This document shows positions 28,393 through 39,763 of a DNA stretch of 64,000 nucleotides, in pieces. Position 1 is the first letter of the stretch. Each line of letters begins with the position of its first letter. The position numbers and the translations under genes were made by a program. Where the stretch lies: assembly GCF_964020035.1 (NCBI RefSeq), contig NZ_OZ026475.1, forward strand, positions 496,001 to 560,000, read 5' to 3'. This DNA is from Spiroplasma endosymbiont of Crioceris asparagi. Lineage in GTDB: Bacteria > Bacillota_I > Bacilli_A > Mycoplasmatales > Mycoplasmataceae. The notes under the pieces are model-generated. The model did not search any database, was not told the origin of the DNA, and saw only the letters and a list, made by a program, of their open reading frames with translations.

Positions 28393-31326
28393 CTACTCTG
28401 CAAATGAAGATATATCTTCAACTTTAATTTTTCTATAAGTTGCTATTAGTGAATAAATTAATATTACTATAAAAGAAACTGCAAACACTAATGGAATTAG
28501 TGACGTTTCTAATGTAAATACAGAAGAAATTTTTAATTTCATTTTTTCTAAAATTGTATCGCTTAGCGCATTAATTGTATATGAGCTAGCATACAAGGAA
28601 ACAAAATAAGAAATTATTATTGCAATTGGATAAATTGATAAAATCATTAACACTGTCTTTTTACGTGAATATCCCAATGTTTTTAAGACTAGTAATGTAC
28701 GTTTATTTTCAATAATAATAATTAAATCAATTACCATTAACATTAAAATTGTGAAAATAATCATTCCATATGTTCCAATTAAAATTAATGAATAATAAAT
28801 CCCGATTAATTTTTTAATCATGTCAGTAATTACTGGAAGCGAAACAAATTTAAAATCTAAATTATTTTCAAGTTTATTATCTTTTTTAACAAAAAAATCA
28901 TCAGGACTTTTCCCATCGGCATGTTGCTTCATCATTGGAACAGTTAAATATTTAATTGTTCATGGTGTTTTACCACTATCGAATATTGCATTAGGTTTTA
29001 AATTTAATATTTCATTTGAAGAAAACACTTTTTGATCAATAACTGCTTCGTTATCACTTAAAAGTTGATAATTAATATTTTTGACAACAAACTTTAATGT
29101 TTGGGGATTTTCATTTTCGTGTTTTTTAAAAGTCATAGTAAATTTGCTTCCAATATCATAATGTTCAGAATATTGAAAATTATAATTAATTGAAACTCCA
29201 TGATAGCCATCTGGTACACCATCATCTAAATGAGAATTTTTTTCACCATATACTCTTGCTTTATCAGACGTTCAAATAGTTGTGCTATTTTTTAAATCAT
29301 ATCCTTTTGGTAAAATTGCATTTTTAAATGTAATAACTGGATCAATAGCATCACCCTTAAAAGTATCTTTATATATTTTATAGTTATTGATTAAATTAAC
29401 TAAAGTTGTATTTTCTTTTACTTTTTTATCATCTTTATGTTCAAATAAATATTCCATAAACTCGCCTGATATTTCATGAGGAATATAATGATCTATTGGT
29501 GGATAATCTTTTAATTTTTCTCATGGAGAATCAGAATCAACAAATTCTTTTGCCTGTTCTAATGTATATGGTTTTAATAAGTCTTTATAATTATCTTCTG
29601 TTAATACTTCGTTATTTTTATAATATTGTTCTGTTCACTGATAATCATCATATTGTAAAAATCCAACTGACTTATTGTTATGAAAAACTGGTTTGTAATA
29701 TGATTTAGAAGCAGCATTAATTCCACCAGATAATTGCAACGATAATCCAAGACCAGCTAAAGCAAGACATGTAATTATTAAAACAAATAGACCTTTTACT
29801 AAGTTAGAAACTTGAAATGCAATAATGGGTGCAAATTTACTTTTTTGAATTAAGCGATTATCTTTAATTTTTAAAATTGCTAACTCAAAATTACTTATTT
29901 TTTTATTATGAATTGATAATTTGTCACCAGTAATACTAAAGTATGTAATTATAAAAGCTGATAAAGAAATGCATAAAAGCATTATTCCATATGCAATATA
30001 AAAATCCCCACCACTAGGAAACGCTGGTAGTAAAAAGCTATCTGTATATCCAATGGTTTTCGCCAATATTGTATAAGTTATGAAACTAAATAAATAACCT
30101 ACAATTGAAGCTAAAAATACAAATATAATTGAGGAAAATAAAATATAGTAAACTAGAGAAAAATTACTAAATCCCATTGATTTTAAAAATGATAATTTTT
30201 TTAAATTTTTATCAATCGTGTGTTTTTCTACGAAAAAATAAGAAATGATAACAACAATAAGTACGACTGACGCAATCATTAAACTAACAACACGATAAAT
30301 GAATAATTGATTATTAAAATCAAATTTGGGTGTATCTTCATAACGAAATTCGCCAACTAATGATTTAGAAAATGACGAATTATCACTTTTAGCACTAGCA
30401 AAAGTGTTTTTAATTAAATTACTAAAATATTTTTTGTCATTGTTAATTACTTTAATTAAAGCATTTTTAGATATATTTTTTTTAATGTCTTTTGTGTTGT
30501 ATAAACAAATACCAATTCATTTTGACTTATGGTGAATCTGCGATAATGTTTGTATAAACTCTTTATTATTTAAATAAATTTTGTTCACATTAGTTTTAAA
30601 TGCTTCATTTGCTGTATATGCACTACCTACTATTGTGTAATCCGAAAAGTTTTTGTTTTCTAGTGAAAAAGAAATTTTATCACCTAATTTTAATTTGTGA
30701 TAACTAAGAAAAGTACTTCCAACAATTATTGACTTACTATTTACATCTCTAACTAATTTATCAAAATTTTTAACCTTAGAAGTAACCTTTAATGGATTAA
30801 ACTCATAACGAGAATCAATATTAAAATTATATTCTTGAATTTGACATTTATTAGCGTCATATAAACCTTCTATTTTCTCGGGCATAATATTCTTTTTGTA
30901 TTTAGAATTCAATAAATTTTTTGGTGATAAAACTTTATTATAAACATAATCAACAATAATGTTGTTATAAAATTTTTCAGAACCCTTGTAGCTTACAAAA
31001 CCTTGTTTTTTAGTAACAATATCATTTATATTAGCTTCATTGCCAACCTTTTCATTTTGTTTAGCATACATTTCAAAATCAGTGCCGCTAAAATCTGGTT
31101 TTTCAATTGAACTTAACCTAGTAGAATTTATTGCATAATTATATGTTCTTTCAAATCTTGAATCAGATGCCCTTCTTCCATCATTATTAAATGTTGAATA
31201 AAATTGAAAAATTCCGATTGAAAAAGCAATTCCAAACATTAAAAAAATCAAAAAAGAAAAAAACAGAATTGATTTTTTCTTCATGTCATGTATAGCTTCT
31301 TTAGTAAGTAGTTTTATGTTTTTCAT
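28393..31326 (-). CDS. FtsX-type ABC transporter permease with two permease domains
   Basis: 977 residues read through several TGA Trp codons. Topology: one helix at residues 18-41, a large extracytoplasmic domain (about 45-345), a three-helix block (about 350-465), another helix at about 505-528, a second extracytoplasmic domain (about 530-820), and three final helices (about 830-970). The three-helix blocks have the FtsX/MacB/LolC pattern (LKKLSFLKSMGFSNFSLVYYILFSS; LLVLKTLGYSRKKTVLMIL). Such permeases with an ATPase move lipoproteins or peptides, or transmit force. No ATPase is adjacent, so the partner is elsewhere. It lies between ftsK (17 nt) and uvrC (8 nt). Confidence 0.85.
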
Positions 31327-31343
31327 TAATATTTACCTTTAAG

Positions 31344-33986
31344 TTATTCAAAGTCTATGTCGCCTTGAATAAAAACTTCTCGTGGTTTTGAACCATTTTG
31401 TGGACCAATAACTCCCGCTGCTTCCAATTCGTCAATTAGTTTAGCCGCTCTATTATATCCAATTGAAAATTTTCTTTGTATTAAGCTTGTTGAAGCTTTT
31501 TGTGTGTCAATAACAAACGCTTTAATTTCATTAAACATTGGATCAACTCCACCAGATGATTTACCTAAATTATTTGAATTTCCCTCATGTTCATCTGCTT
31601 TTGTAAATTCTTCATTAAATAATTGTCGTTGTTGAGAGGCACAATGATCAACAATTTTTTCAATTTCTGCATCACTTATATAAGCGCCTTGAGCTCTTAA
31701 TAAATTTGAACTTCCTGGAGGCATATATAACATATCCCCTTTTCCTACTAATTTTTCAGCACCAGGACTATCTAAAATAGTTCTTGAATCAATTGAACTT
31801 GTAACTGAAAATGAAATTCTTGTAGGAATATTTGATTTAATAACTCCTGTAAGTACATCTGTTGAAGGTCTTTGAGTTGCTACAATTAAATGAATTCCCG
31901 CAGCTCTTGCCATTTGAGTTAATCTCATAATTGAATCTTCAACATCTTTTTTATTAGCTGTCATCATAAGATCTGCTAATTCATCAATAATTACTACATA
32001 AAATGGAAGCTTGTCTTCTTCATTAGTTTGCTTAGAATTAAACCCAGAGATATTTTTTACTGCATTTTGAGTAAATAACATATATCTGCGATCCATTTCA
32101 GCAATAACTTTTTTCAATACATTATTTGCCAATGACATATCATTAATAACTGGTGTAATCAAATGAGGAATTCTTGCATAAGCAGCAAGTTCAACTTTTT
32201 TAGGATCAACCATAATAAACTTAACTTCATGAGGTTTAGCTCTCATTAATATTGAAGAAATAATTCCATTAACCATAACTGATTTACCACTACCAGTTGA
32301 ACCAGCAATTAATAAATGGGGCATTTTATCTAACTCACCAAACATTAAGTCACCAGTCACCGATTTACCAATCACAAACAATAATTTTGATTGCTCAGAA
32401 CCACTTGGTGGTGTTTGTAATACCTCACGCATAGAAACTGGTAAACCTTTATCGTTTGGAATTTCAATACCAACTGCTGCTTTACCTTGAATTGGTGCTT
32501 CAATACGCACATTTTGACTTGCTAAAGTTAGTTTTAAATCATTTTCTAACTTAGTAATGCTATTAACTTTTGTTCCTGGTTCAGGAGTGATTTCAAATTT
32601 AGTAATTGTTGGTCCAGTATTAATTGCAGTTACTTTAGCATTAACGCCAAATTGTTGAAATAATAAATTAATACTTGCTGCTTTTTGTTCTGCAATAAGT
32701 CTAGCTTCAGCCATTTCTTTTTGACCAGCAGTGTTTTGTTTTAAAATATCAATTTTTGGTAAAACATATCTTGAATTAACAAATTCTTTTTGTTCTTTTT
32801 TAATAACTGGTTTTGCAACAACATTTGGAGCTTGTTGTGTTACTGTGTTTTGTGGCATTGGACGTGGTCTAATGATTGGTTGTTGTACTAAAGTTGGGTC
32901 TTCTTCATAAATTACTTCTTCAGTTTTAGAAACTATGTTCATATTAGTTCTAGAATTAGTAAATTCATCATCATTGATAGTTTTTAACTGTGTGTGATCT
33001 ATTTTTGTATTTGTAACACTTTGATATTCGTAATCATTGTATGGGCTTTCGATATCATTTGCGGGAATTAATTCATCATTAAATTCTATAGTTGCTAAAT
33101 TATCTTTATTTTTTAAATAACTAGGAAACTCAATTGTGACGTCTGATTCATTTGAAGAACTAGCTATTTCTAACTCATCAATCTCATTTCTTAAATTAAT
33201 TACATTAACAATTGCACTTCGTTTACTTTTACCATTAGATTTTGATTTTAAAGAAAGGATTCTTAAACGTTTATATTTCTTTTTATTTTTTAAAGGTAAA
33301 AAATATAAAGGGTGACCTTTAAAAATTCATGCTCAGTTCATTATCAAAAACATTATTGAAACAATGATTGCTACAATGATTGATAAATATGAAAATACTC
33401 CACATAATAAAGCACCAATTATTCCCCCACCTGCTCATGGATTAAAATATGTATTAATGTTTGCAATTCATCAATGTTCTGATTTAAATCCTTGATTATG
33501 GGTAAATACTGATTTTTCTTTTCAATTATTAATATAATTATCTAAAAATATATTAAAGATATCTTTATTTCAAAATTTTCCATGAATCTCTGAATCACTA
33601 ACTATTGCAATTTGAGTAAAATATAAAATAGAACTTATAAAGAAACAAATAGTTGAGAACGTAATAAATACCATCAAAAGAAATCGTTTTTTAAATTTAA
33701 ATTTAATTCCTGAATAAATTAAAACAGCAGTTGAAATTGCTAACAAATAAATAATGTATTTAAATCAACCAAAAATAAAAGCAAATAATACATCATCTAA
33801 AAATTGCCCAACTATAGTAACTCTTAAAGCACAAATAATAGTTATAAAAAAAATTAATGTCGAAGAAACCATTCAACCAATAGCGTCACTTCTATGAGGT
33901 TTTTTTTCAATGGTAAAAGCAGTAGTAAATTCTTGTGAATTTTCATATATGCTTTTTTCAGTATCGTTGTTTTCTAAATTTTTCAT
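31344..33986 (-). CDS. ftsK: DNA translocase FtsK/SpoIIIE
   Basis: Hexameric dsDNA pump that clears chromosome ends during division. 880 residues: four or five membrane helices in the first 230, a Pro/Gln-rich linker, the alpha/beta motor with Walker A (AGSTGSGKSVMVNGI, about residues 561-575), Walker B (FYVVIIDELADLMMT), and a C-terminal gamma winged helix (LIQRKFSIGYNRAAKLIDELE) that reads orientation sequences. Start chosen at the ATG preceded by AAAGGGC. The membrane part contains many TGA Trp codons and disappears in the standard code. It heads an operon with the FtsX permease, uvrC and the MATE gene. Confidence 0.95.
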
Positions 33987-34042
33987 AACATGCCCTTTCT
34001 TATATTATAGTTATAAACCCTACTTATATTGCTACTTATTAT

Positions 34043-34070
34043 AAAAAAAGATGTGCAACATCTTTTTTTA
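34043..34070 (-). terminator. Rho-independent terminator of the RNase J-like gene
   Basis: Stem AAAAAGATGT / ACATCTTTTT, 3-nt loop, T-run on the minus strand; includes the stop codon. Confidence 0.85.
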
Positions 34071-35771
34071 TCTTTTTCCATCTAAATAATATCTATCTTC
34101 TTCTAATTCGTTAATAACAACTAATATGATAGGTTTTTTACCAGTTTCAGTTTTAACTATTTGTCCGATTTTTAAATTAATTTCTTTTTTAAGATTTTCT
34201 TGATCATATTCTTTTGGTGTTTTTTTAAATAATTCTGTATGTTTTGCAATAATATCAATAACTTGTTTTTGCATTATTTTAAATATTGGTGAATCTTCAA
34301 AAATATAAACTAAACCACGCATTTGAATATCAATTAAAGAAGCGATTTCTTTTGTTTTTGAATCAACATTAACACCAACTACTAGAATTCCATTAGTTGA
34401 TAATTGTTTTCTTTCATTTAAAACAATTGAAGATACATCACCAACGCCCACAACATTAACATAAACATCGTTAACTTTAATTTTTTCATTTTCATAAACT
34501 AAGCGATCTTTTGATAATTTTAATGTTTGACCGTTTTTTAAGATCATTACATTTTTAGAAAAGATACCAGCTTCAATTGCGGCTTTTTCTGCACATAAAA
34601 AGTTTTTATATAATCCTTTAACAGGAATAAAGTATTTTGGTTTAAAAATATTAACCATTAATTTAATATCTTCATAACTAGCTCTCATAGATCAAATGGC
34701 TTTATCTGATAAAGAAATTAGTTCAGCATTAGTTCTTGCTAGTTCATCAAGAGTTTGGGCGTGTCTTTTTTCAACACCCGGCATTGGAGCAACTGCTAAA
34801 ATAATTGTGTCATTTTCATCAAATGTAATTGATTCATCACCATCATTGGCCATTTTATCAAGTCTTGAATAAAGAATATCTCCAGTACCATTAATAATAA
34901 TTACACAATCAGGATATTTACTTACCTCTGAAGTTTTAATAATATCTGATGGTTTTAAATCCAATTCTTCTTGTACTGTTTTGTTTTGAATTATTTTTAA
35001 TAAAGTTTTTCCATAAATTGCTACCTTACGCCCAGATTCTTTTGCCAAACGAATAATTTCATACATTTTATAAACATCTTCTTCAAATATTCCAATTACT
35101 AATCTTTTTTTAAGATTTTTCATATGCGAAGAAATAAAACGTTCAATTTTATGATTTGGGGTAGTAAAGTCCATTCTGTTTGCATATTCAGAATCTCCAA
35201 TAAATGCTAATACTTCTGATTTAATTTGATCTCTTGCTCACAAAGTGTCTGCTTCAAAACTTGCTTCATTGTTTGCTTGAATCATATAATCACCCATATA
35301 AATAATTGTTCCATTTTCAGTTGGTAATGAAAATCCAAATGTATTAGGAAATGATGCAGTTACTCTAAAAATGTGCACTGATGTTTCTTTAAATTTAATA
35401 ATGTCTTTGTGTTTAATTACTTTAAAACTTGAATCATTGTATCTAATTTTAGACTTCATCATTCTTTCTTTTAAAACTTCAACAGCCACTTCACTACAAT
35501 AAATAGGTACGTTTGGTAAATCTTTTAAGAAGTACCCCACACCACCAGCATTATAAATACTTGGATTAGAAATAAATACCCCTTTTACACGCGGTGAATT
35601 ATCTTTTAAATAAGTAAAGTTTGGGGTAACCATATCAATTCCTAAAACTGATTTTTCGGGATATTTAATTCCACAATCAAATACATATATTTCTTTATTT
35701 ATTTCTACACAAAAAAGGTTTTTACCTCTTTCGTCTTGCCCACCAAGAGCAAAAAACTTAATATCTGCCAT
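34068..35771 (-). CDS. RNase J-family protein, catalytic motif lost
   Basis: 567 residues with full RNase J architecture: metallo-beta-lactamase core opening ALGGQDERGKNLFCVEI (the family GGxxExGKN), a beta-CASP domain (HMKNLKKRLVIGIFEEDV), and a C-terminal domain (GKKPIILVVINEL). The metal-binding HxHxDH site is replaced by NPSIYN (residues 69-74, context ISNPSIYNAGGVG). The later SGHAS motif reads WSMRAS (about 360-365) and PVHGE reads PVKGL, so all visible metal ligands are gone. It should be an inactive partner, comparable with the degenerate RNase J2 role in Firmicutes, for an active RNase J encoded elsewhere. Identity as a family member is firm; inactivity is inferred from residues. Confidence 0.9.
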
Positions 35772-35922
35772 TTATATTCTCCTTATTATTTCATAACAAA
35801 TTGTTCTTCTAAAATAGATTTTAATAAGTTAATTATATTACATTTTTTGAAATATTTAAAAAATTATCTTCTTAATTTTAGTTTTTAAAATATTGCATTA
35901 AAATTATATTAGAGGGGAAGAA

Positions 35923-36573
35923 ATGATTAAGAATTTTCAAAACAATGATTTTAATAATGTTAATGCTTATTTAGTTATTGACGATAATAAAAATGCAATT
36001 TTGTTTGATGTTGCTGATAAGGCTCAAAAAATTAGTGATTATTTAAAAAATGATAATCTTAAATTACTAGCGATCTTTATTACACACTCACATTTTGATC
36101 ATGTGCTTGGTTTAAAAGTTTTTCAAAATGAGCACAATGTGCCAATTTTTATTGGTGAAAATGATTATAAAAATTTATTTGATTGTCAAAAAAATCTTTC
36201 TTTTAAAAGAAATTTAGATTGGCAATTAACTAGTAATAAAAATATTTTTAAAATTTCAGAAGAAGAAATAAAAACTTTAGAAAAATTTAATATTAGATGT
36301 TTACAATTTGGAGGCCATACTCCCGGAACAACATTTTATATATTAAATGATAAACAAATTTTTGTTGGTGATACTTTTTTTAAAAATAGCATAGGATTCC
36401 ACAATGTAGCTATTGGTACGAATATTAAACGCTTTTATGAATCATTAGTTTGAATTTGAAAAAATGCTTGCAAATAAGACATATATCCTGGTCATTGAGA
36501 CTTTGGTTTTAATTTAAAAAGCATTAATTTAACAACTCATCCAATAATGGAGGTATTAAATGAATTTAATTAG
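35923..36573 (+). pseudogene. Metallo-beta-lactamase-fold hydrolase interrupted by a nonsense codon
   Basis: Starts MIKNFQNNDFNNVNAYLVID after an AGAGGGG site. It carries the metal site ITHSHFDHVLGL (H55, H57, D59, H60), GGHTPGTT and VGDTFF, as in glyoxalase II-like hydrolases. The frame hits TAA at 36475-36477 after 184 residues (ending IWKNACK). Beyond the stop the same frame goes on with DIYPGHWDFGF and ends at TAG 36571-36573, 14 nt inside the rhodanese gene. The lost part contains the PGH motif, whose His is a metal ligand in the family. So the ancestral gene was 216 codons and a single base change (for example CAA to TAA) truncated it; sequencing error is the alternative. TGA Trp codons precede the stop. 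Confidence 0.8.
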
Positions 36574-36859
36574 TAATAAAGATTTTGACAAAATTAAGGA
36601 CAAAGCTATTGTTGTTGATGTGCGTTCTGAGTTTGAATATTCAAGTTTAGAAAAAATTGAACCATCAATTAATTGTCCAATTATGAAATTTCTAAAAAAT
36701 TATGAAGATATTGTTGGAACTGATAAATCTCGCTACATTGTCACTATTTGTAATGGCGGTAATCGAAGTGGTGAGGCTGCTATTTTTTTAAGACAACAAG
36801 GATATAAAAATGCCTACGTTTTAGAACGAGGCATCTACGGTTATAAACATTTAATTTAA
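36560..36859 (+). CDS. Rhodanese-like domain protein
   Basis: A 99-residue single-domain rhodanese. IVVDVRSEFEYSS (the CH2A-like DVRxxxE motif) and VTICNGGNRSGEAAIFLRQQGY, an active-site loop CNGGNRS with the catalytic Cys. Members transfer sulfane sulfur or handle persulfides. Its ATG lies within the 3' end of the ancestral MBL reading frame and has GGAGGT upstream; MBL-rhodanese pairs are a known persulfide-dioxygenase/sulfurtransferase arrangement, so joint sulfur chemistry is plausible. It converges on nadK and overlaps its 3' end by 4 nt. Confidence 0.9.
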   Translation: MNLISNKDFDKIKDKAIVVDVRSEFEYSSLEKIEPSINCPIMKFLKNYEDIVGTDKSRYIVTICNGGNRSGEAAIFLRQQGYKNAYVLERGIYGYKHLI

Positions 36860-37644
36860 TCAAGATCATCTTGAACAAAAACATTTCTTAAAATTTTTGT
36901 TTCATTATTGGTTACAAAGTTAGAGATTATTTTTAATTTTGCTTCAGCAATTTTAATGATAATCTTTTTATTTTTTAATTTTTGTTTTATTGTGTCTTGA
37001 AAAACATAAAATTCTGAAGGTGTTTCTAATGAAAGTACATCATTTTTTGTCAATATAATTGAGGAGTTTAATGTGCGATAACGATTTGAATTAATTGGCG
37101 CTATTTCAATAAATTCATAAATTCCTTGATTTTTTGGTAAAATAATCGATCCGCCAACTGAACGCATATACCCAGTCGAACCAGTTGCTGTCGAAGCACA
37201 CACCCCTTCACCTTTAAATTTTTCTAAAAACACATCATTAATACTAATAACAAATTCAATTGGGTGTGAAGAATTTCCCATTTTAATTTCATTAACGACA
37301 TAAGTTTTTTTATTATCTATTACAACTTCTAATAGATCGTATTCAATTGGTTTTTTTACTTCATTAATAATTCGAGTTTTAATATTTGCTAAATCAATCA
37401 TTCGATTTTTATTAGTGTAATAACCAACTCCGCCGGAATTAAAAGGAACAAAAATAACATCATTTAAGATTTGATTATACAAAGATGTTGCACGTAAAAA
37501 TGTTCCATCACCACCAATGACAAAAACATACTTAGGATTTTTCACATCTACTTGAAAGTTTTCTTGATCTAGTTCAGCAATCAATGCCTTTTCGAAGGTA
37601 ATTGATTTCTCATAATTATTTCTAATAATATTATATGTAATCAT
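36856..37644 (-). CDS. nadK: NAD kinase
   Basis: Makes NADP+ from NAD+ and ATP (or polyphosphate). 262 residues: VFVIGGDGTFLRATSLY with the GGDGT signature (residues 43-47), FNSGGVGYYTN, NEIKMGN, and GVCASTATGSTGYMRSVGG corresponding to the family TGSTAY loop. Length is typical of the short Gram-positive form. It is divergent from trpS with a palindromic promoter region and overlaps the rhodanese gene tail-to-tail by 4 nt. Confidence 0.95.
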   Translation of the reverse strand: MITYNIIRNNYEKSITFEKALIAELDQENFQVDVKNPKYVFVIGGDGTFLRATSLYNQILNDVIFVPFNSGGVGYYTNKNRMIDLANIKTRIINEVKKPIEYDLLEVVIDNKKTYVVNEIKMGNSSHPIEFVISINDVFLEKFKGEGVCASTATGSTGYMRSVGGSIILPKNQGIYEFIEIAPINSNRYRTLNSSIILTKNDVLSLETPSEFYVFQDTIKQKLKNKKIIIKIAEAKLKIISNFVTNNETKILRNVFVQDDLD

Positions 37645-37662
37645 TTATTCACCTTATTTTAA

Positions 37663-37695
37663 TTGTATAATTTATTTATTAAGTAAATTATACAA
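37663..37695. promoter_or_regulatory. Palindromic divergent promoter region nadK/trpS
   Basis: Arms TTGTATAATTTA (37663-37674) and TAAATTATACAA (37684-37695) are perfect inverted repeats around a 9-nt centre. Each arm contains TATAAT on the strand reading towards its gene, about 43-45 nt upstream of each ATG, so the palindrome may simply be two mirrored -10 regions or also a regulator site. Confidence 0.6.
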
Positions 37696-37715
37696 CAACG
37701 AGGATATAGTATTAA

Positions 37716-38708
37716 ATGAAAAAAAGAATTATTAGTGCAATTACTACTACAGGAAAAATTACCTTAGGAAATTACATTGGTGCAATTAAGCAAATTGTTG
37801 ACTATCAAAAAGATTATGAGGTTTTTATGTTTGTGGCTGACTTGCATGCATTAACTACTCCTTTTGAACCAAAACAACTTCAAGAAAATATTCGTCATGC
37901 AGCAGCACTTTATCTTGCATGTGGTTTAAAACCAGAAAGTGCTACTATTTTTATTCAAAGCCAAGTTAAAGAACATGCTAATTTAGGATGGGTCTTGAGT
38001 TGCCACACAACTATGGGTGAATTGCAGCGCATGACACAATTTAAAGATAAGGCTAATATTAAAACTGCTAATGGGACTGAAAAAATTCCTACAGGAATTT
38101 TAACTTATCCTACTTTAATGGCAGCTGATATTTTATTATATGATGTTGATATTGTTCCAGTTGGACGTGATCAAAAACAGCACATTGAATTAACTAGAAA
38201 CATTGCAACAAGAATGAATAATAAGTATGGGGAAATTTTTAAAATTCCCACTGAATCAATTCAAAAGCACGGTGCAAAAATTATGGATCTTCAAGACCCT
38301 ACTAAAAAAATGTCAAAATCATCTTCTAATGCTAAAGGATATATTTCTTTATTAGATGATGTTAATGTTGCTCGTAAAAAAATTGCAAGCGCTATAACAG
38401 ATTCACTTAATCAAGTTAAATTTGATCCTGAAAATCAACCTGGCGTAAGTAATCTTTTAACAATTTATAGTGTTTTAAAAAATATGTCGATGTCAGATTG
38501 TGAAAAGCAATTTCAAGGGCAAAATTATGGGGTTTTAAAAACTGCTGTGGCCGATGTTGTTTGTGAATTACTAACAACAATTCAAAATAACTTTAAACAA
38601 TTAATTAATTCTTCAAAATTAGATGATATTTTAAAAGAAGGACAACAAACCGCTTCTAAACTTGCCAGTCAAAAATTAGCATTAGTTTATAAAAAAATTG
38701 GTTTATAA
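37716..38708 (+). CDS. trpS: Tryptophanyl-tRNA synthetase
   Basis: 330 residues, class I. It shows TTTGKITLGNYIGAI (HIGH-like TLGN; the usual opening is GIQPTGxLHLGNY), FVADLHALT, VGRDQKQHIELTR and KMSKSS near residue 195 (LQDPTKKMSKSSS). It must charge the tRNAs reading both UGG and UGA in this code. The gene uses a TGG codon in NLGWVLSCH. It is monocistronic between the palindromic promoter and a terminator. Confidence 0.96.
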   Translation: MKKRIISAITTTGKITLGNYIGAIKQIVDYQKDYEVFMFVADLHALTTPFEPKQLQENIRHAAALYLACGLKPESATIFIQSQVKEHANLGWVLSCHTTMGELQRMTQFKDKANIKTANGTEKIPTGILTYPTLMAADILLYDVDIVPVGRDQKQHIELTRNIATRMNNKYGEIFKIPTESIQKHGAKIMDLQDPTKKMSKSSSNAKGYISLLDDVNVARKKIASAITDSLNQVKFDPENQPGVSNLLTIYSVLKNMSMSDCEKQFQGQNYGVLKTAVADVVCELLTTIQNNFKQLINSSKLDDILKEGQQTASKLASQKLALVYKKIGL

Positions 38709-38711
38709 AAC

Positions 38712-38738
38712 AAAAAAAATCACATTCGTGATTTTTTT
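38712..38738. terminator. Bidirectional terminator between trpS and the ABC-2 permease
   Basis: Stem AAAAAATCAC / GTGATTTTTT with a 4-nt loop; A-run and T-run on both sides serve trpS (plus) and the convergent permease gene (minus). Confidence 0.85.
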
Positions 38739-38747
38739 AATATTATT

Positions 38748-39752
38748 TTAAATACTTAAACTTAATTTATCAAATCTATTTACTGACAATAAACCAAATC
38801 CTGATAGTCCAATTATTGAAATTAAATAATCTGCAATATTTTTTGCAATATGACTGTTTTTATGAGCTGATTTTATTCATGTGTCAACTTTAGGGTTATT
38901 ATCTCCATCATAAGTGTAATCAAATGGTTTAGCAATTAAATCATTTATTTCAAAATGCTTTAATCATGATAACGCTTTAATGTCTGCCATGCTGATAATA
39001 GCATTTGCAATTGGGACAAAAATAATTCATACAATTATTAAAACTATTAAACCCTTTCTAATTCCAGCCTTATCAACAAATATAATATTAATTGTTAAAA
39101 AGATTGTTAATATAAAGATTCCTGCTAGAAATAACATAACAGTCGAATTAAACATATTTATAAATATATTTCCTGAAGTTAAAAACTCAAAGTATTTAAA
39201 ATCATCTTTGCTAAATGTATATTGATATGGTTTATTTATAGATCAGTTTTCAACAATAACTTTACCATGAATTTTTGTATCAAAATTATTATTTAATGCA
39301 ATTAAATAAAATGTTAATAATAGAAATGATGGCAAAATAATAATTAATTCTTGCACAATAATTACAAGCACTTTATTTAGTAAAATCATTTTACGAGATA
39401 AGGGTAATGACAACCACGAACCAATATAACCCCTTCTAACTTCTTTAACAAACAATTGTGTTGTTGAAGTAAACATAAAAATTGCTAATATAAAGAAGGC
39501 AAATGCGCCAGTGCTAGTTCAATTTAGAATCTTTGAAGCACCATTAATTTCGCCACGATAAGAAGAAACATTTTGACTTTCACCTTTCACATTATAACCA
39601 TAATCGACAACACTGCTAATATTATTGTCGTAATTTAATGTTCCAGAAATAAAAATAGCAATTACATTTATTATAAAAAATAAAACCATAAATACAATTG
39701 CTCTATTCAAATTAAGCTTGAATTGGCTTTTAAAAAAACTTCAATTAAACAT
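38748..39752 (-). CDS. ABC-2 type transporter permease
   Basis: 334 residues, six hydrophobic helices: about 20-40, 85-105, 130-155, 215-240, 245-270 and 305-325. Segments LFVKEVRRGYIGSWLSLPLSRKMILLNK are the coupling-helix region of ABC-2 permeases (GxxxxLLxxPLSRxxxxxxK). A soluble loop of about 40 residues after helix 1 is extracytoplasmic. The ATPase gene is 11 nt upstream, so together they make one exporter of unknown substrate. TGA Trp codons split the frame in the standard code. Confidence 0.85.
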
Positions 39753-39763
39753 CTCGCTGCCCC

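Noticed and set aside
36454-36573. Frameshift as the cause of the MBL truncation
   Set aside because: DIYPGHWDFGF is in the same frame as the upstream part, so only one stop codon separates them; no indel is needed.
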